Shown here in pieces: positions 1-7,088 of a DNA stretch of 15,754 bases (the stretch's first letter is position 1; each line of letters opens with the position of its first letter). The position numbers and the translations under genes were made by a program. The notes beneath the pieces were generated by a model. That model was given only the letters and a program-made list of their open reading frames with translations, had not been told where the DNA came from and searched no databases. The DNA is from Natronohydrobacter sp. (GTDB lineage: Bacteria > Pseudomonadota > Alphaproteobacteria > Rhodobacterales > Rhodobacteraceae): positions 1-15,754 of the forward strand of contig SKSL01000008.1 of assembly GCA_007123015.1 (NCBI GenBank), written 5' to 3'.

Positions 1-573
1 GTCAATGCCGTGGAATATGGCGCGCGCTTCATCCTGAAGCTGGTCGAACTGCGCAGGCGGCTGAAAGCGATGGCCCCGGAGGATTGCCCCTTCGATCCGC
101 CGCATACGACGATCAATCCTGGCACGCTGATCGGCGGGCAGGCGCATAATGTGATCCCCGGCAAGGCGCGGATTGACTGGGAAATGCGCCCGGTGCAGGC
201 CAGCGACGCTGATTTCGTAAAGGCCGAACTGGCGGCGCTGGTCGAGAGCTTGCTGCCCGAGATGCGGGCGGTCGCGCCTGCTGCAGATATCCGGACCGAG
301 GTGGTGGCCGAAGTGGCCGGGCTGGAACGGGTCGCGCAGAACCCGGCGCGCGATCTGGTGGTGGAACTGACCGGCGCGAATAGTGTGGGCCTGGTCCCGT
401 TCGGCACGGAAGCCGGGCTGTTTCAGGCCATCGGGATCCCGTCAGTCATCTGTGGCCCCGGATCCATAGCGCAGGCGCATAAGCCCGATGAATATCTGAC
501 AGTTGATCAGCTCGACCAGTGCCTGCGTTTTCTGGCACATCTGCGCGACCGGCTTGCGCGCGGGGCTGTTTGA
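1..573 (+). CDS. M20-family (ArgE-like) amidohydrolase, C-terminal part
   Basis: Partial gene. The reading frame is open from base 1, so the true start lies upstream and 190 C-terminal residues are visible. Two M20/ArgE hallmarks are seen. The dimerisation (lid) domain segment lies at about residues 41-63 of the visible part (GTLIGGQAHNVIPG followed by a conserved RP). The C-terminal catalytic segment has FGTEAGLFQ and then CGPGSIAQAHKPDEY, whose His (visible residue 160) matches the last zinc ligand of ArgE-type enzymes. The family removes acyl groups from amines, as acetylornithine deacetylase does; another member deformylates a thiamine-derived aminopyrimidine. The family is clear but the substrate is not: the gene sits beside a catabolic operon rather than arginine biosynthesis genes, so I give no symbol. 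Its TGA touches the stop codon of the convergent RidA gene. Confidence 0.85.
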   Translation, partial: VNAVEYGARFILKLVELRRRLKAMAPEDCPFDPPHTTINPGTLIGGQAHNVIPGKARIDWEMRPVQASDADFVKAELAALVESLLPEMRAVAPAADIRTEVVAEVAGLERVAQNPARDLVVELTGANSVGLVPFGTEAGLFQAIGIPSVICGPGSIAQAHKPDEYLTVDQLDQCLRFLAHLRDRLARGAV

Positions 574-960
574 TCAGACGGCCGCCGTGACTTCCACTTC
601 GACCAGAAATTCCGGGCGCGTAAAGCCCGCGACGATCACGAGCGTAGAGGCGGGCAGGGGGCTGCACGCGGCGAAATAGGCATCGCGCGCGGCCATGTAG
701 CCTGCCATATGCGCGCGCTCGGTCACGAAGGCATTGACCCGGATCACATGCGCCGCATCCGCGCCAGCTTCGGCCAGGATCGCGGCGATATTCTCGAAAC
801 AGAGCGCAGCTTGCGCCTCTGCGCCTTCGGGCGTGGTACCGTCCTTGCGGATCGGCAATTGACCAGAGGTCAGGATCAATTGCGCGCCCGGCGGGACGAC
901 CCGGCCATGAACATAGCGGGCAAAAGGTGGATGCAGGCTGTCTGGGGTCAGTTCGGTCAT
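574..960 (-). CDS. RidA/YjgF-family protein lacking the canonical Arg
   Basis: 128 residues, the normal length of a Rid-domain protein. The start at 960 is chosen because the homology begins there and a GGAG sits 6 bases upstream on the minus strand (967-970); an in-frame ATG further out (1041) would add 27 unrelated residues. Family features are the SGQLPI segment (32-37), FENIAAILAEAG (55-66), the RVNAFVTE strand (74-81) and the C-terminal VEVEV (120-124). RidA enzymes hydrolyse reactive enamine/imine intermediates released by PLP enzymes and some oxidases, using an Arg near residue 105. By hand alignment the P-A-R of E. coli RidA is P-A-S here (103-105), so Arg is replaced by Ser. This points to one of the Rid subfamilies without that Arg, whose activities are less defined. 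The gene is divergent from the transport/catabolic operon and may help clear imine by-products; that role is inferred. Confidence 0.9.
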   Translation of the reverse strand: MTELTPDSLHPPFARYVHGRVVPPGAQLILTSGQLPIRKDGTTPEGAEAQAALCFENIAAILAEAGADAAHVIRVNAFVTERAHMAGYMAARDAYFAACSPLPASTLVIVAGFTRPEFLVEVEVTAAV

Positions 961-966
961 GGGTGG

Positions 967-970
967 CTCC
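967..970 (-). promoter_or_regulatory. Ribosome binding site fixing the RidA start
   Basis: CTCC on the plus strand reads GGAG on the minus strand, 6 bases before the ATG at 960. It supports this start over the longer reading frame that begins at 1041. Confidence 0.7.
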
Positions 971-1073
971 TTGCACATGTGTTGAGCTTTGGCGCGATTG
1001 CGGCAGTGTTTCCATGGTCTCTGCGTGCGACCGTGATTCAAATGTTAATAAATTGAGCAAATCAGAAAGATAT

Positions 1074-1088
1074 GCCCGATTATTGGGC
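1074..1088. promoter_or_regulatory. Candidate operator: 15-base near-palindrome in the divergent gap
   Basis: GCCCGATTATTGGGC is an inverted repeat with one mismatched pair around a central base. It lies in the only substantial non-coding gap (961-1186) between the RidA gene and the binding-protein gene, just downstream of an AT-rich stretch (1037-1060) that is the likeliest promoter area. A dimeric repressor could bind it and control both directions. No regulator gene is visible in the window and I could not define confident -35/-10 boxes. The same gap holds a 6-bp GC stem (1091-1096 with 1106-1111) that could fold in the leader. Confidence 0.3.
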
Positions 1089-1171
1089 GCGCGCGGGGCA
1101 TGTGGCCGCGCCTGGCGCGATGGGTCTTATTTCCTGCGCCCGAATTGGTGATCTATCAGCGCAGCACACAG

Positions 1172-1178
1172 AGAAGGA
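1172..1178 (+). promoter_or_regulatory. Ribosome binding site fixing the binding-protein start
   Basis: AGAAGGA lies 8 bases before the ATG at 1187. It overlaps the alternative in-frame ATG at 1178, which is therefore unlikely. With the 1187 start the protein begins with a clean signal peptide. Confidence 0.65.
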
Positions 1179-1186
1179 TGTCACTC

Positions 1187-2176
1187 ATGCGCCTGACCAC
1201 CCTTGCCAGCACCGCGATGCTGACCCTTGCCACCCCGGCTTTCGCCCTGACTGAAGTGACCTTCGGCACCAACTGGTTGCCACAAGCAGAGCATGGCGGT
1301 TTCTATCAGTCGGTGGCCGATGGCACATACGCGGAATGCGGTCTGGATGTAACGATCATATCCGGCGGCCCGCAGGTGAATAACCGGGCGCTGCTGATGG
1401 CAGACCGGATTCAGTTCCATATGGGCGGTGATCTGCTGCAAGCCTTCAATGCAGTGGCCGAGAATATTCCGGTGGTCGCGGTCATGGCCAGTTTCCAGAA
1501 GCACCCGCAAGTCATCATCTCGCATCCGGGCGAGGCCGATAGCTGGGAAGAGTTGAAAGACCTGACCCTGTTCATCGGGGATAACGGGTACACGTCCTAT
1601 TATCAGTGGATGATTGCGGAACACGGGTTCACGTCAGAGCAGCGCCAGCCCTACACGTTCAACCCGGCGCCCTTTCTTGCCAACACACGCACAGGCATGC
1701 AGGGGTTTCTGTCCTCGGAACCCTATGCAATCCTGACGGAAGCGGGCTTCATGCCCAATGTCTTCCTGATCGCGGATGCAGGCTATTCGACCTACGCCAC
1801 GACGGTCGAGGTGATGCAGTCCACGATCGACAACCGCCCCGAAGTGGTGGAATGTTTTGTGAATGGCTCGATCCTGGGCTGGAACAATTTCCTCTATGGC
1901 GACAATGAGGATGCCATTGCCATGATCCTCGAAGCCAATCCCGACATGACCCGCGACAAGGTCGATTTCGCCATCGAGATGATGATCGAGAACGGGATTG
2001 TTGACAGTGGGGCGTCCATTGAACTGGGCATTGGGGCGATGACGCCAGAAGAGGTTGAAGGGTTCTACACGTCGATGGTCGAAGCAGGTGTGGTTGAGGC
2101 CGGGCTTGATTGGGCGCAGGCGGTTAATTTTGATTTCGTCAATCAGGGTCTGGGTCTTGCACTGCGCCCTGAATAA
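1187..2176 (+). CDS. ABC transporter periplasmic binding protein, NMT1/THI5-like
   Basis: 329 residues. The start at 1187 gives a typical Sec signal peptide (MRL, a hydrophobic stretch, then PAFA before LTEV), with cleavage predicted after residue 20, so the protein is exported to the periplasm. The mature N-terminus contains TNWLPQAEHGGFYQSVADG, the hallmark of the NMT1/THI5-like binding proteins that serve NitT/TauT/ThiXYZ-type importers. ThiY, a well-studied member, binds an N-formyl aminopyrimidine. It is followed by a matching ATPase and permease, so it should deliver the operon's substrate to them. The fold cannot tell whether the ligand is a pyrimidine, a sulfonate or another small polar molecule. 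No TPP riboswitch precedes the gene, which argues against simple thiamine control. It is the first gene of the operon; 26 bases separate it from the ATPase gene. Confidence 0.9.
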   Translation: MRLTTLASTAMLTLATPAFALTEVTFGTNWLPQAEHGGFYQSVADGTYAECGLDVTIISGGPQVNNRALLMADRIQFHMGGDLLQAFNAVAENIPVVAVMASFQKHPQVIISHPGEADSWEELKDLTLFIGDNGYTSYYQWMIAEHGFTSEQRQPYTFNPAPFLANTRTGMQGFLSSEPYAILTEAGFMPNVFLIADAGYSTYATTVEVMQSTIDNRPEVVECFVNGSILGWNNFLYGDNEDAIAMILEANPDMTRDKVDFAIEMMIENGIVDSGASIELGIGAMTPEEVEGFYTSMVEAGVVEAGLDWAQAVNFDFVNQGLGLALRPE

Positions 2177-2202
2177 GGTCTGATAGCTGAAGGATCGCGC
2201 GT

Positions 2203-2982
2203 ATGGACATCCTGCCTCTGGGCCAGCGCCCGCCTGTGTTGGACATGACCAATGTCACCAAGACCTTCAACGGGAATGTGGTGGCGCTGCGCGACATGAA
2301 CCTGAGTGTCAACAGTGGCGATTTCATCTCGCTTCTGGGGCCATCAGGCTGCGGGAAATCCACGGCCCTGCGACTGATCGCAGGGCTGTCCAGCCCAAGC
2401 GCGGGCCGGATCACCTGGGCGGGCGGGCAGTCCGAAAATGATTTGGGCGTGGTGTTTCAGGAACCCACGCTCATGCCCTGGGCGACAGTGGCGCAGAACG
2501 TCTGGCTCCCCTTCCGGCTGAAGGGCAAAAGCTATTCTTCGGTCAAAGATGACATTCTCGAAGCCCTGCGCCTTGTGGGGCTGGAGAAGTTCCTCGAAGC
2601 CTATCCGCGGGAACTGTCCGGCGGCATGAAGATGCGCGTGTCAATTGCCCGCGCCATGGTGACGAAACCGCGTCTGATCCTGATGGATGAGCCCTTCGCG
2701 GCGCTCGATGAGATCACGCGCTTTCGGTTGAATAATGATCTGCTGCAACTCAAGGCCAAGATCGGCTGCACTGTGATTTTCGTCACGCATTCGGTGTTTG
2801 AATCGGTGTTCCTGTCCGACCGGATCGTGGTCATGGCGGCGCGTCCGGGCCGGGTGATCCGCGAAGTGACCGTCGATGCGCCCTATCCGCGCAGCGAGGA
2901 ATTTCGGACCTCGCCGGAATACGCGGCGCTGTGTCGGCGCGCCTCTGACGCGTTGCATGAAGCGATGGGAGAAGCCGCATGA
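2203..2982 (+). CDS. ABC transporter ATP-binding protein (NitT/TauT/ThiZ type)
   Basis: 259 residues and complete. All nucleotide-binding motifs are present in order: Walker A GPSGCGKST (46-54), Q-loop Gln86 in VVFQEP, signature LSGGM (139-143), Walker B LILMDEP (159-165), D-loop ALD (168-170) and H-loop His197 in VTHS. The FQEPTLMPW form and the length fit the nitrate/sulfonate/taurine and ThiZ group of importers. It works in the cytoplasm as a homodimer powering the permease encoded next. GAAGGA at 2189-2194 lies 8 bases before the ATG. The 3' end overlaps the permease start by ATGA (2979-2982), so the two are probably translated in a coupled way. The family call is very safe; substrate specificity is not encoded in this subunit. 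Confidence 0.95.
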   Translation: MDILPLGQRPPVLDMTNVTKTFNGNVVALRDMNLSVNSGDFISLLGPSGCGKSTALRLIAGLSSPSAGRITWAGGQSENDLGVVFQEPTLMPWATVAQNVWLPFRLKGKSYSSVKDDILEALRLVGLEKFLEAYPRELSGGMKMRVSIARAMVTKPRLILMDEPFAALDEITRFRLNNDLLQLKAKIGCTVIFVTHSVFESVFLSDRIVVMAARPGRVIREVTVDAPYPRSEEFRTSPEYAALCRRASDALHEAMGEAA

Positions 2983-3827
2983 GCATTGCCGAGAACCAAC
3001 CGCTCTATGATGCAGAGGATCTGAAGCGTCTTCGCGCGGCCCGGTTTGAGCGGTTTGGCAAATGGCTGTTGCCGGTGGCCGTTCTGATCGCGATGATCTG
3101 GCTGTGGGATCGGGTTGTCGTCTGGAACGAAATCCCGCATTTCATCCTGCCGCGCCCCGGTCTGGTGCTTGAGACGCTGATCAAGGACTGGCCAATGCTG
3201 TTCGATGCATTGCTGGTGACGCTGCAGATCACGATGATGGCGCTGGCTGTGGCTGTGATCGGGGGCGTGGGGCTGGCCGTGCTCTTCACGCAAAGCCGTC
3301 TGGTGGAAATGTCCTTCTACCCCTATGCAGTGATCATGCAGGTGACGCCAGTGGTGGCGATTGCGCCCCTGATCTTCATCTATGTGGACAGCCGGACAGC
3401 CGGGCTTTTGCTCTGCGCCTGGCTGGTTGCCTTTTTCCCGGTGCTGGCCAATACCACGCTGGGGCTGAATTCGGCGGATCACAACCTGCGCGATCTGTTT
3501 CGTATTTATGGGGCAACGCGCTGGCAGACCCTGCGCTATCTGCGCCTGCCATCGGCCTTGCCTTACTTCCTTGGCGGTTTGCGCATCGCAGGCGGTCTGG
3601 CCTTGATCGGGGCCGTGGTTGCGGAATATGTGGCAGGAACTGGTGGGATCGGGTCAGGTCTGGCCTTCCGCATCCTGGAGGCTGGATACCGTCTGAACAT
3701 CCCGCGCATGTTCGCAGCATTGATCCTGATTGCCCTGACAGGGGTTATCATATTCGCTGGCTTGTCCTTCCTCAGCCATATGCTGCTGCGGAAATGGCAC
3801 GAAAGCGCTGTGAAACGGGAGAGTTGA
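2979..3827 (+). CDS. ABC transporter permease (BPD_transp_1, NitT/TauT/ThiX type)
   Basis: 282 residues, inner-membrane. A cytoplasmic N-terminus of about 28 residues is followed by about six membrane segments, near 29-48, 77-103, 113-135, 139-158, 200-217 and 244-268. The cytoplasmic loop at about 172-201 carries the EAA-type coupling motif (IYGATRWQTLRYLRLPSALP), which docks the ATPase. Only one permease gene is present, so it should act as a homodimer, as in other NitT/TauT-type importers. The start is set by the ATGA overlap with the ATPase gene and a purine-rich GGGAGAAG upstream. The stop codon overlaps the next gene as TGATG at 3825-3829. Confidence 0.93.
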   Translation: MSIAENQPLYDAEDLKRLRAARFERFGKWLLPVAVLIAMIWLWDRVVVWNEIPHFILPRPGLVLETLIKDWPMLFDALLVTLQITMMALAVAVIGGVGLAVLFTQSRLVEMSFYPYAVIMQVTPVVAIAPLIFIYVDSRTAGLLLCAWLVAFFPVLANTTLGLNSADHNLRDLFRIYGATRWQTLRYLRLPSALPYFLGGLRIAGGLALIGAVVAEYVAGTGGIGSGLAFRILEAGYRLNIPRMFAALILIALTGVIIFAGLSFLSHMLLRKWHESAVKRES

Positions 3828-5110
3828 TGGATTTCAAGACCCTGCCCAGCTCTGGCGCGTTCCGGCTGGATAACATCACTGTCCCTGCCTGCCTGCTGGA
3901 CCAACCCGGCGACCTGATCCGCACAAGCCTGACCATCGACGGCGCATCCCTGTCTGACACTGCTGATGCACCGGGCCTCGACATGGGCGGTGCGCTGGTG
4001 CTGCCGTGCTTCATCGACATGCATACGCATCTCGACAAGGGGCATATCTGGCCGCGCAGCCCGAACCCCGATGGCAGTTTCATGGGCGCGCTGACCACAG
4101 TTGCAGCGGATCGTGCCGCAAACTGGTCTGCCGAGGATGTCCGCGCGCGCATGGATTTCGCGCTGCGCTGCGCCTATGCCCATGGCACGCGCGCGATCCG
4201 CACGCATATTGACAGTATCGCGCCGCAGGATGCGATTTCGTGGCCCGTTCTGGCCGAGATGCGCGAGACATGGGCCGGGCGGATCACGCTGCAAGGGGCT
4301 TCGCTCGCTGGGATCGACCGGGTGGATATGGCAGGCGATTACGCGCGCACGGCTGATATCGTCGCCGAACATGGTGGTGTGTTGGGCATGGTCACTTACC
4401 CGGTCGAGGGGCTGCGCGACAAGCTGCACGCGCTCTTTGCGCTGGCCGAAGCGCGCGATCTGGAACTGGATTTCCACGCGGACGAAACGGGCGATCCTTC
4501 TGCGGCGACCCTGCGCATGATTGCCGAAGTGGCGCTGGAGCGCGGTTTCGCCAAGCCCATCACGGTAGGGCATTGCTGTTCGCTCGCTGTCCAGCCCGAG
4601 GCCGAGGCGTTTCACACGCTCGATCTGGTCGCGCGCGCGGGGATCAACATTGTCTCGTTGCCGATGTGCAACCTTTATCTGCAAGATCGTGTGGACCCAA
4701 GCGCGCCGCCGCGCACCCCGCGCTGGCGCGGGGTGACGCTGGTCCATGAAATGCGCGCGCGCGGGATCACTGTCGCTTTCGCCTCGGACAATACCCGCGA
4801 TCCATTCTACGCTTATGGCGATCTCGACATGCTGGAAGTGCTGCGCGAAGCCACCCGCATCGCGCATCTGGACCATTCCGCGCCTGACTGGGTGCAGAGC
4901 GTGTTGGCCAATCCCGCCCGCGCCTGCAGCCTGCCTGCGCCAAGCCTTGCGCCCGGCGCGCCTGCTGATCTGGTCATCTTCCGCGCGCGCAGTTGGACCG
5001 AAGTTTTCGCCCGCCCGCAATCCGACCGGATCGTGCTGCGCGCAGGCTGCGCCATTGACCGCACCCTGCCTGATTATGCCGAACTGGATCACCTGATGAG
5101 GACGCCATGA
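3827..5110 (+). CDS. Cytosine-deaminase-like metal-dependent amidohydrolase
   Basis: 427 residues, cytoplasmic. The start at 3827 is chosen because its ATG shares the last base of the permease stop (TGATG) and a GGGAGAG lies just upstream. Metal and catalytic residues of the amidohydrolase fold are in the order seen in cytosine deaminase: HTH in FIDMHTHLDK (His66, His68), FHADE (His217, Glu220), VGHC (His249) and ASDNTRDPF (Asp321). The segment after Asp321, YAYGDLDMLEVL, also follows the CodA pattern. Family members deaminate or hydrolyse amino groups on small N-heterocycles (cytosine, creatinine, triazines). In E. coli CodA a Gln in a FPQEG motif reads the base; the matching stretch here is ASLAG (158-162), without Gln, so the substrate is probably not cytosine. 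Fourth gene of the operon; it ends in an ATGA overlap with the FAD oxidase. Confidence 0.88.
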   Translation: MDFKTLPSSGAFRLDNITVPACLLDQPGDLIRTSLTIDGASLSDTADAPGLDMGGALVLPCFIDMHTHLDKGHIWPRSPNPDGSFMGALTTVAADRAANWSAEDVRARMDFALRCAYAHGTRAIRTHIDSIAPQDAISWPVLAEMRETWAGRITLQGASLAGIDRVDMAGDYARTADIVAEHGGVLGMVTYPVEGLRDKLHALFALAEARDLELDFHADETGDPSAATLRMIAEVALERGFAKPITVGHCCSLAVQPEAEAFHTLDLVARAGINIVSLPMCNLYLQDRVDPSAPPRTPRWRGVTLVHEMRARGITVAFASDNTRDPFYAYGDLDMLEVLREATRIAHLDHSAPDWVQSVLANPARACSLPAPSLAPGAPADLVIFRARSWTEVFARPQSDRIVLRAGCAIDRTLPDYAELDHLMRTP

Positions 5111-6507
5111 CCCCCAATATCGCTGCCGCCAAAGCCGCCCTGTCGCATCTGGAACTCGACGAAAACCCTACCTCGATCCGCGCGAAAAGCCGTGATTTCT
5201 TCTGGTATTCGCCAGTTCTGAAAGCCCGGATGGACCATCTGGAAGGCGATTTCGTCGTGGCGCCAAAGACCGAGTCCGAAGTGATCGAAGTGCTGAAAAC
5301 CTGTTACGCCCATGACGTGCCCGTGACGACACGCGGGGCAGGGACTGGCAATTACGGACAGGCCATGCCCATGGCAGGCGGCTGCATCCTGCATCTGAAA
5401 AACATGGCATCCGTGAAGGAAATCCATCCCGGCCGCGTGATTGTCGAACCGGGCTGTCTGCTCAAGGATGTGGACGCCGTCTGCAAGGCCCATTCGGGGC
5501 AGGAAATGCGCATGTTCTCCTCGACCTGGGCCACGGCCACGATCGGCGGCTTTGTCGCCGGCGGCTCTGGCGGGGTCGGGTCCTGCACCTGGGGCAGTCT
5601 GCGCGATCTGGGCAACATTATTCGCCTGCGTGTGGTGACGATGGAAGAAGAGCCTCGGATCCTGGAATTCCGGGGCGAGGAACTGGCCCGTGTCAGCCAT
5701 GCTTACGGCACGAACGGCATTATCACCGAGTTGGACATGCCGCTTGCGCCTGCCTATGACTGGGTCGGGCTGTTCGTGGCCTTTGACGAATTCGACGATG
5801 CGATCCGCTACACGGAAGAGCTTGCCAATCAGGACGGCATCTTGATCAAGATCGCCTCGGTGTTCGAGGCCCCCACTGCGCATAGCTATTTCCAGCGCGT
5901 TGCGCCGCATGTCAGCGAAGGCACGCATCTGGTGGGCCTGATGGTCGCCCCGCACTCGATGGACGGGTTCAACACCTTCACTGCACGCCGTCCCGCTGCC
6001 AAGATCATCTACCAGTCCGATAATCACGACTGGGCGCGCGATCCGGGCCATGTGTTCGAATATGGCTGGAACCATACGACCCTGCGCGCGCTGAAGGTCG
6101 ATCCGTCGATCACCTATCTGCAGGTGCGCTACGGCTACCCGGACCATATTGCCAAGGTCCAACAGATGCGCGAGATGTTATCGCCCGAAGTGCTGCAGCA
6201 TCTGGAAGTGATCCGCGAGAATGGCAAGGTGATGTTCGGCGGGCTGTCATTGGTGAAATTCACCACCGAGGAGCGGCTTGATGAGATCGTGCGTATGCAT
6301 GAAGACGCTGGCTGCATGGTCTTCAACCCGCATCGCTTCACGCTGGAAGAGGGCGGGCGGCAGACAGTCGATGACCGGCAATTGAATTTCAAGCGCGAGG
6401 CGGACCCAAAGGGCCTGCTCAACCCCGGCAAAATGATTGCCTGGGATGATCCAGCGTGGAAATTCGAGCGCATCTATGAATACCCAGGCATGAAGGCCGC
6501 CGAGTGA
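5107..6507 (+). CDS. FAD-binding oxidase/dehydrogenase (PCMH-type, GlcD-like)
   Basis: 466 residues, cytoplasmic, no signal peptide. The N-terminal half is a PCMH FAD-binding domain: PVTTRGAGTGNYGQ (72-85, pyrophosphate-binding loop) and TIGGFVAGGSGGVGS (145-159, the second flavin-contact region). The C-terminus ends with the usual EADPKGLLNPGKM before a short tail. Relatives (glycolate and lactate dehydrogenase subunits, vanillyl-alcohol-oxidase superfamily) oxidise alcohols, hydroxy acids or amines and pass electrons to O2 or another acceptor. No iron-sulfur partner gene is present, so it is probably a single-subunit enzyme. The ATGA overlap with the amidohydrolase gene (5107-5110) fixes the start. 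In this operon it may oxidise an alcohol made by the downstream dioxygenase; the order of steps is inference. The exact substrate is unknown. Confidence 0.88.
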   Translation: MTPNIAAAKAALSHLELDENPTSIRAKSRDFFWYSPVLKARMDHLEGDFVVAPKTESEVIEVLKTCYAHDVPVTTRGAGTGNYGQAMPMAGGCILHLKNMASVKEIHPGRVIVEPGCLLKDVDAVCKAHSGQEMRMFSSTWATATIGGFVAGGSGGVGSCTWGSLRDLGNIIRLRVVTMEEEPRILEFRGEELARVSHAYGTNGIITELDMPLAPAYDWVGLFVAFDEFDDAIRYTEELANQDGILIKIASVFEAPTAHSYFQRVAPHVSEGTHLVGLMVAPHSMDGFNTFTARRPAAKIIYQSDNHDWARDPGHVFEYGWNHTTLRALKVDPSITYLQVRYGYPDHIAKVQQMREMLSPEVLQHLEVIRENGKVMFGGLSLVKFTTEERLDEIVRMHEDAGCMVFNPHRFTLEEGGRQTVDDRQLNFKREADPKGLLNPGKMIAWDDPAWKFERIYEYPGMKAAE

Positions 6508-7088
6508 TGACCCGCGCTCTCGTCCTCTTTGCCCATCCCTGCCCGGAAAGCTATTCGGCCGCACTCCATACCCGTGTGGTCGAGACGCTGCGCGGGCGCG
6601 GCTGGGATGTGGATGATTGCGACCTGAACCGCGAAGGTTTCTCGCCTGTGCTGACCGAAGCCGAGCGGCGCGGCTACCATGATCTGGACAGCAACCAGAC
6701 CCCGGTGCGGCCCTATGTCGAGCGGGTGCAGGCCGCTTCAGCACTGGTGCTGGTGTTCCCGGTCTGGAATTTCGGCTATCCGGCCATCCTGAAAGGGTTT
6801 TTTGACCGGGTTTTTCTGCCCGGTGTCTCCTTCCGGCTGGATCAGGGCAAGGTGCGGCCCAATCTGACCCACATTCGCAAGCTGGCGGTGGTCACAACCT
6901 ATGGCGGCACACGGATGCGCGCCATCATGGCGGGCGACCCGCCCCGCCACGTCGTCAAGCGCGCGCTCTGGCATGTGACGCGCCCTGACAAGCTGCGCTA
7001 CCTTGCGCTGTATGACATGAATCGCGCAACTGACATGCGACGCGCCGCATTCCTGACCCGTGTCGCGCGCGAGATGGAGGTGTTCTGA
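6507..7088 (+). CDS. Flavodoxin-fold NAD(P)H oxidoreductase, copy 1
   Basis: 193 residues. I choose the ATG at 6507, which overlaps the preceding TGA as TGATG and has GAAGG 10 bases upstream; a GTG three bases earlier is also possible. It has the layout of the NAD(P)H:quinone oxidoreductase/MdaB/KefF group: a phosphate-binding AHPCPES loop after the first beta strand (9-15), and FPVWNFGYPAILKGFFDRV (84-102), the family's flavin/active-site loop. Such enzymes use FMN or FAD to pass two electrons from NAD(P)H to quinones or other acceptors. The next gene is clearly its paralogue: both share a GF.P.LT..E..GY stretch near residues 44-57 and the long loop above. It could re-reduce an acceptor used by the FAD oxidase or reduce a ring of the substrate; both are guesses. 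The last ten residues are less conserved. Confidence 0.87.
   Translation: MTRALVLFAHPCPESYSAALHTRVVETLRGRGWDVDDCDLNREGFSPVLTEAERRGYHDLDSNQTPVRPYVERVQAASALVLVFPVWNFGYPAILKGFFDRVFLPGVSFRLDQGKVRPNLTHIRKLAVVTTYGGTRMRAIMAGDPPRHVVKRALWHVTRPDKLRYLALYDMNRATDMRRAAFLTRVAREMEVF

Noticed and set aside
446..1060. A 204-codon minus-strand frame overlapping the RidA gene
   Set aside because: Out of frame with RidA, low-complexity Arg-rich translation, and the RidA frame is fully supported.
961..1186. TPP riboswitch before the NMT1-like binding-protein gene
   Set aside because: No CTGAGA or other conserved TPP-aptamer segment was found in the leader.
3563..5092. A 509-codon open frame on the minus strand over the permease end and amidohydrolase gene
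   Set aside because: It is rich in His, Arg and Gln, shows no recognisable domain, and mirrors a well-supported gene on the plus strand; high GC commonly opens such antisense frames.
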